The notes under the pieces were generated by a model. The model ran no database searches and was not told the origin of the DNA. It saw nothing but the letters and a program-made list of their open reading frames with translations. Positions 63,180-64,000 of a DNA stretch of 64,000 nucleotides are shown in pieces. Location of the stretch: contig CAMVLO010000009.1 in NCBI GenBank assembly GCA_947168365.1, positions 27,381-91,380 of the forward strand, read 5' to 3'. Within the stretch, counting starts at the first letter, position 1. Each line of letters starts with the position of its first letter. Both the position numbers and the translations under genes were made by a program. Source of the stretch: UBA3824 sp017541145 (lineage in GTDB: Bacteria > Bacteroidota > Bacteroidia > Bacteroidales > UBA3824).

Positions 63180-63596
63180 TTATTTTTTTGATTTTTTGTT
63201 ACAATCTGTAGCCGCATCATTTACCAACGTATCAACGACATCGGAAACAGAATCTTCAATAAAAGGCACATCACCGACTACCTCATCAATAGAAGGAGGA
63301 TTAGGCTCCAAATATCCGTTAACCTGAGGTTCAATAATAGAATTGCACATACAGCCCGATGACAAAACGCTTAAACTGACAGCCAATCCGGCTACCAAAA
63401 CCTTTTTGCCAAGAGATTTACGAATCGTAAGTTGCTGTTCAAGATAACAGATTTCGGATTCACAACGCGGACACGTTCCCGCGCAAGGTCCTGTATGATT
63501 GCACACAGGTATTTCGTAAGGTATTCCATTTTTCTCAGCGATTATTTTTCGTATTCGCTTGAGTTCTTCGCATGTTTTTCTTCCTTGACTGTTCAT
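63180..63596 (-). CDS. Lipoprotein-like protein with the Cys-rich N-terminal module
   Basis: The 138-residue protein has residues 1-60 closely similar to those of the protein at 39585-40385: TCEELKRIRKIIAEKNGIPY, then C-x5-C-x3-C-x2-C (VCNHTGPCAGTCPRCESE), then YLEQQLTIRKSLGKK. A hydrophobic segment (VLVAGLAVSLSVLSSGC) with a lipobox-like LSSGC follows at about residue 80. The rest is an acidic, low-complexity region (DSVSDVVDTLVND) ending KKSKK. So the same module is joined to a lipoprotein signal here and to an ordinary signal in the other gene. It faces the receptor cluster tail to tail. Function unknown. Confidence 0.78.
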   Translation of the reverse strand: MNSQGRKTCEELKRIRKIIAEKNGIPYEIPVCNHTGPCAGTCPRCESEICYLEQQLTIRKSLGKKVLVAGLAVSLSVLSSGCMCNSIIEPQVNGYLEPNPPSIDEVVGDVPFIEDSVSDVVDTLVNDAATDCNKKSKK

Positions 63597-63683
63597 TTTT
63601 ATTAAGTTTTTTTTTAAGGTTAATAGTTGTATAACGAAAAACAGCGAAAATTATTGGTTCAACTTTCGCAAGTAATATTTTAA

Positions 63684-64000
63684 ACAACGGAATACACGGA
63701 ACTTCTTCAATTATAATTTCGTGATTTCAGTTTTATTAAAAACATTTTTTGTTTTTAATAATCTGTGTTTTTTTAAAGTTCTGTGTTTTCCGTGCTTTCC
63801 GTGGTAAAAAAATGTAAAAGTGAAATAATTTAACCACGGAAAGCACGGAAAGCACGGAAACCTAAGAAAGAAAAAGAAATCGAAGAAAAAAAATTTTTTT
63901 TCGATTTGGAAAACACGGAACTTCTTCAACTGAAATTATAATTCCGTGTTTTCCGTGCTTTCCGTGGTAAAAAAAAATGTAAAATAAAACAACGGAATAC
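63684..64000. repeat. CACGGAAAGCACGG-type repeat array, running off the window
   Basis: Several copies of TTTCCGTGCTTTCCGTGG and its complement. One 19-base perfect inverted repeat (63787-63805 with 63833-63851) has a 27-base loop. The block around 63782 recurs at 63942, and the block CGGAACTTCTTCAA recurs at 63699 and 63915. AACAACGGAATAC at 63684 appears again at 63988, so a repeat unit of about 304 bases is beginning again at the edge. No credible gene from 63597 on. Confidence 0.8.

Noticed and set aside
63711..63929. 72-codon open frame in the right-end repeat region
   Set aside because: It is a translation of the CACGGAAAG repeats (HGKHGKH-like and FPCFPC-like runs), with no start context or homology signal.
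63780..63980. CRISPR array
   Set aside because: Repeats are not separated by unique spacers of constant length, and no cas gene is near.

Overview
The window looks like a chromosomal segment of a low-GC member of the Bacteroidetes, most likely Bacteroidales. Several things point there. The genes upstream of many start codons carry the phylum's own promoter (TTG/TTTG, 17-23 bases, then TAnnTTTG). Almost no gene has a Shine-Dalgarno site. Lipoproteins are frequent. Typical genes of the group are present: glycine-lipid genes glsA/glsB, fused FeoA-FeoB, SstT, an OstA-like protein and Rpn-type nucleases. No rRNA, tRNA, CRISPR array or intact insertion sequence was seen.

Layout. (1) 1-18.1 kb, minus strand: a complete division and cell wall (dcw) cluster, read from 18.0 kb leftward: mraZ, rsmH, ftsL-like, ftsI (PBP with PASTA), murE, mraY, murD, ftsW, murG, a lipoprotein gene, murC, ftsQ, ftsA, ftsZ. 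It ends in a gene, cut by the window edge, that encodes a duplicated SiaB/DUF6272-like protein. The cluster starts at a readable control region: a promoter with three AAAGTGG repeats at 10-base period (a MraZ box) just upstream of it. (2) 18.3-39.5 kb, housekeeping genes on both strands: an esterase-nucleotidase fusion and metH, an Rpn nuclease with a heptad array, a PurF-like protein lacking the catalytic cysteine, feoAB plus a 42-residue Cys-rich partner, rmuC, a PhnP-like hydrolase, a highly codon-biased TPR lipoprotein, a second Rpn nuclease, ribF, prfB with an intact programmed frameshift site, tsaC and sstT. (3) 39.5-44 kb, accessory: a protein with a Cys-rich N-terminal module, a decayed UvrD-type helicase gene, a GC-rich GH2 glycosidase and a possible gene remnant. 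(4) 44-52.3 kb, envelope and cofactors: operon glsA-glsB-lptFG-ribBA (minus), a divergent OstA-like gene and hemH. (5) 52.4-63.1 kb: five consecutive methyl-accepting chemotaxis-type receptors on the plus strand, closed by a strong terminator. (6) 63.1-64 kb: a second protein with the same Cys-rich module, then a repeat array running off the right edge.

How the genes fit together: region 1 makes peptidoglycan precursors and the divisome from one MraZ-controlled promoter with extra internal promoters. Region 4 joins membrane lipid synthesis to lipopolysaccharide transport. Region 5 is a receptor family made by tandem duplication. Two of the five receptors end in a flexible tail with a possible CheR-docking pentapeptide, although no che gene lies in the window. 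The least explained items are the Cys-rich N-terminal module seen at 39.6 and 63.6 kb, the duplicated SiaB-like protein after ftsZ, and the lipoprotein inside the dcw cluster.
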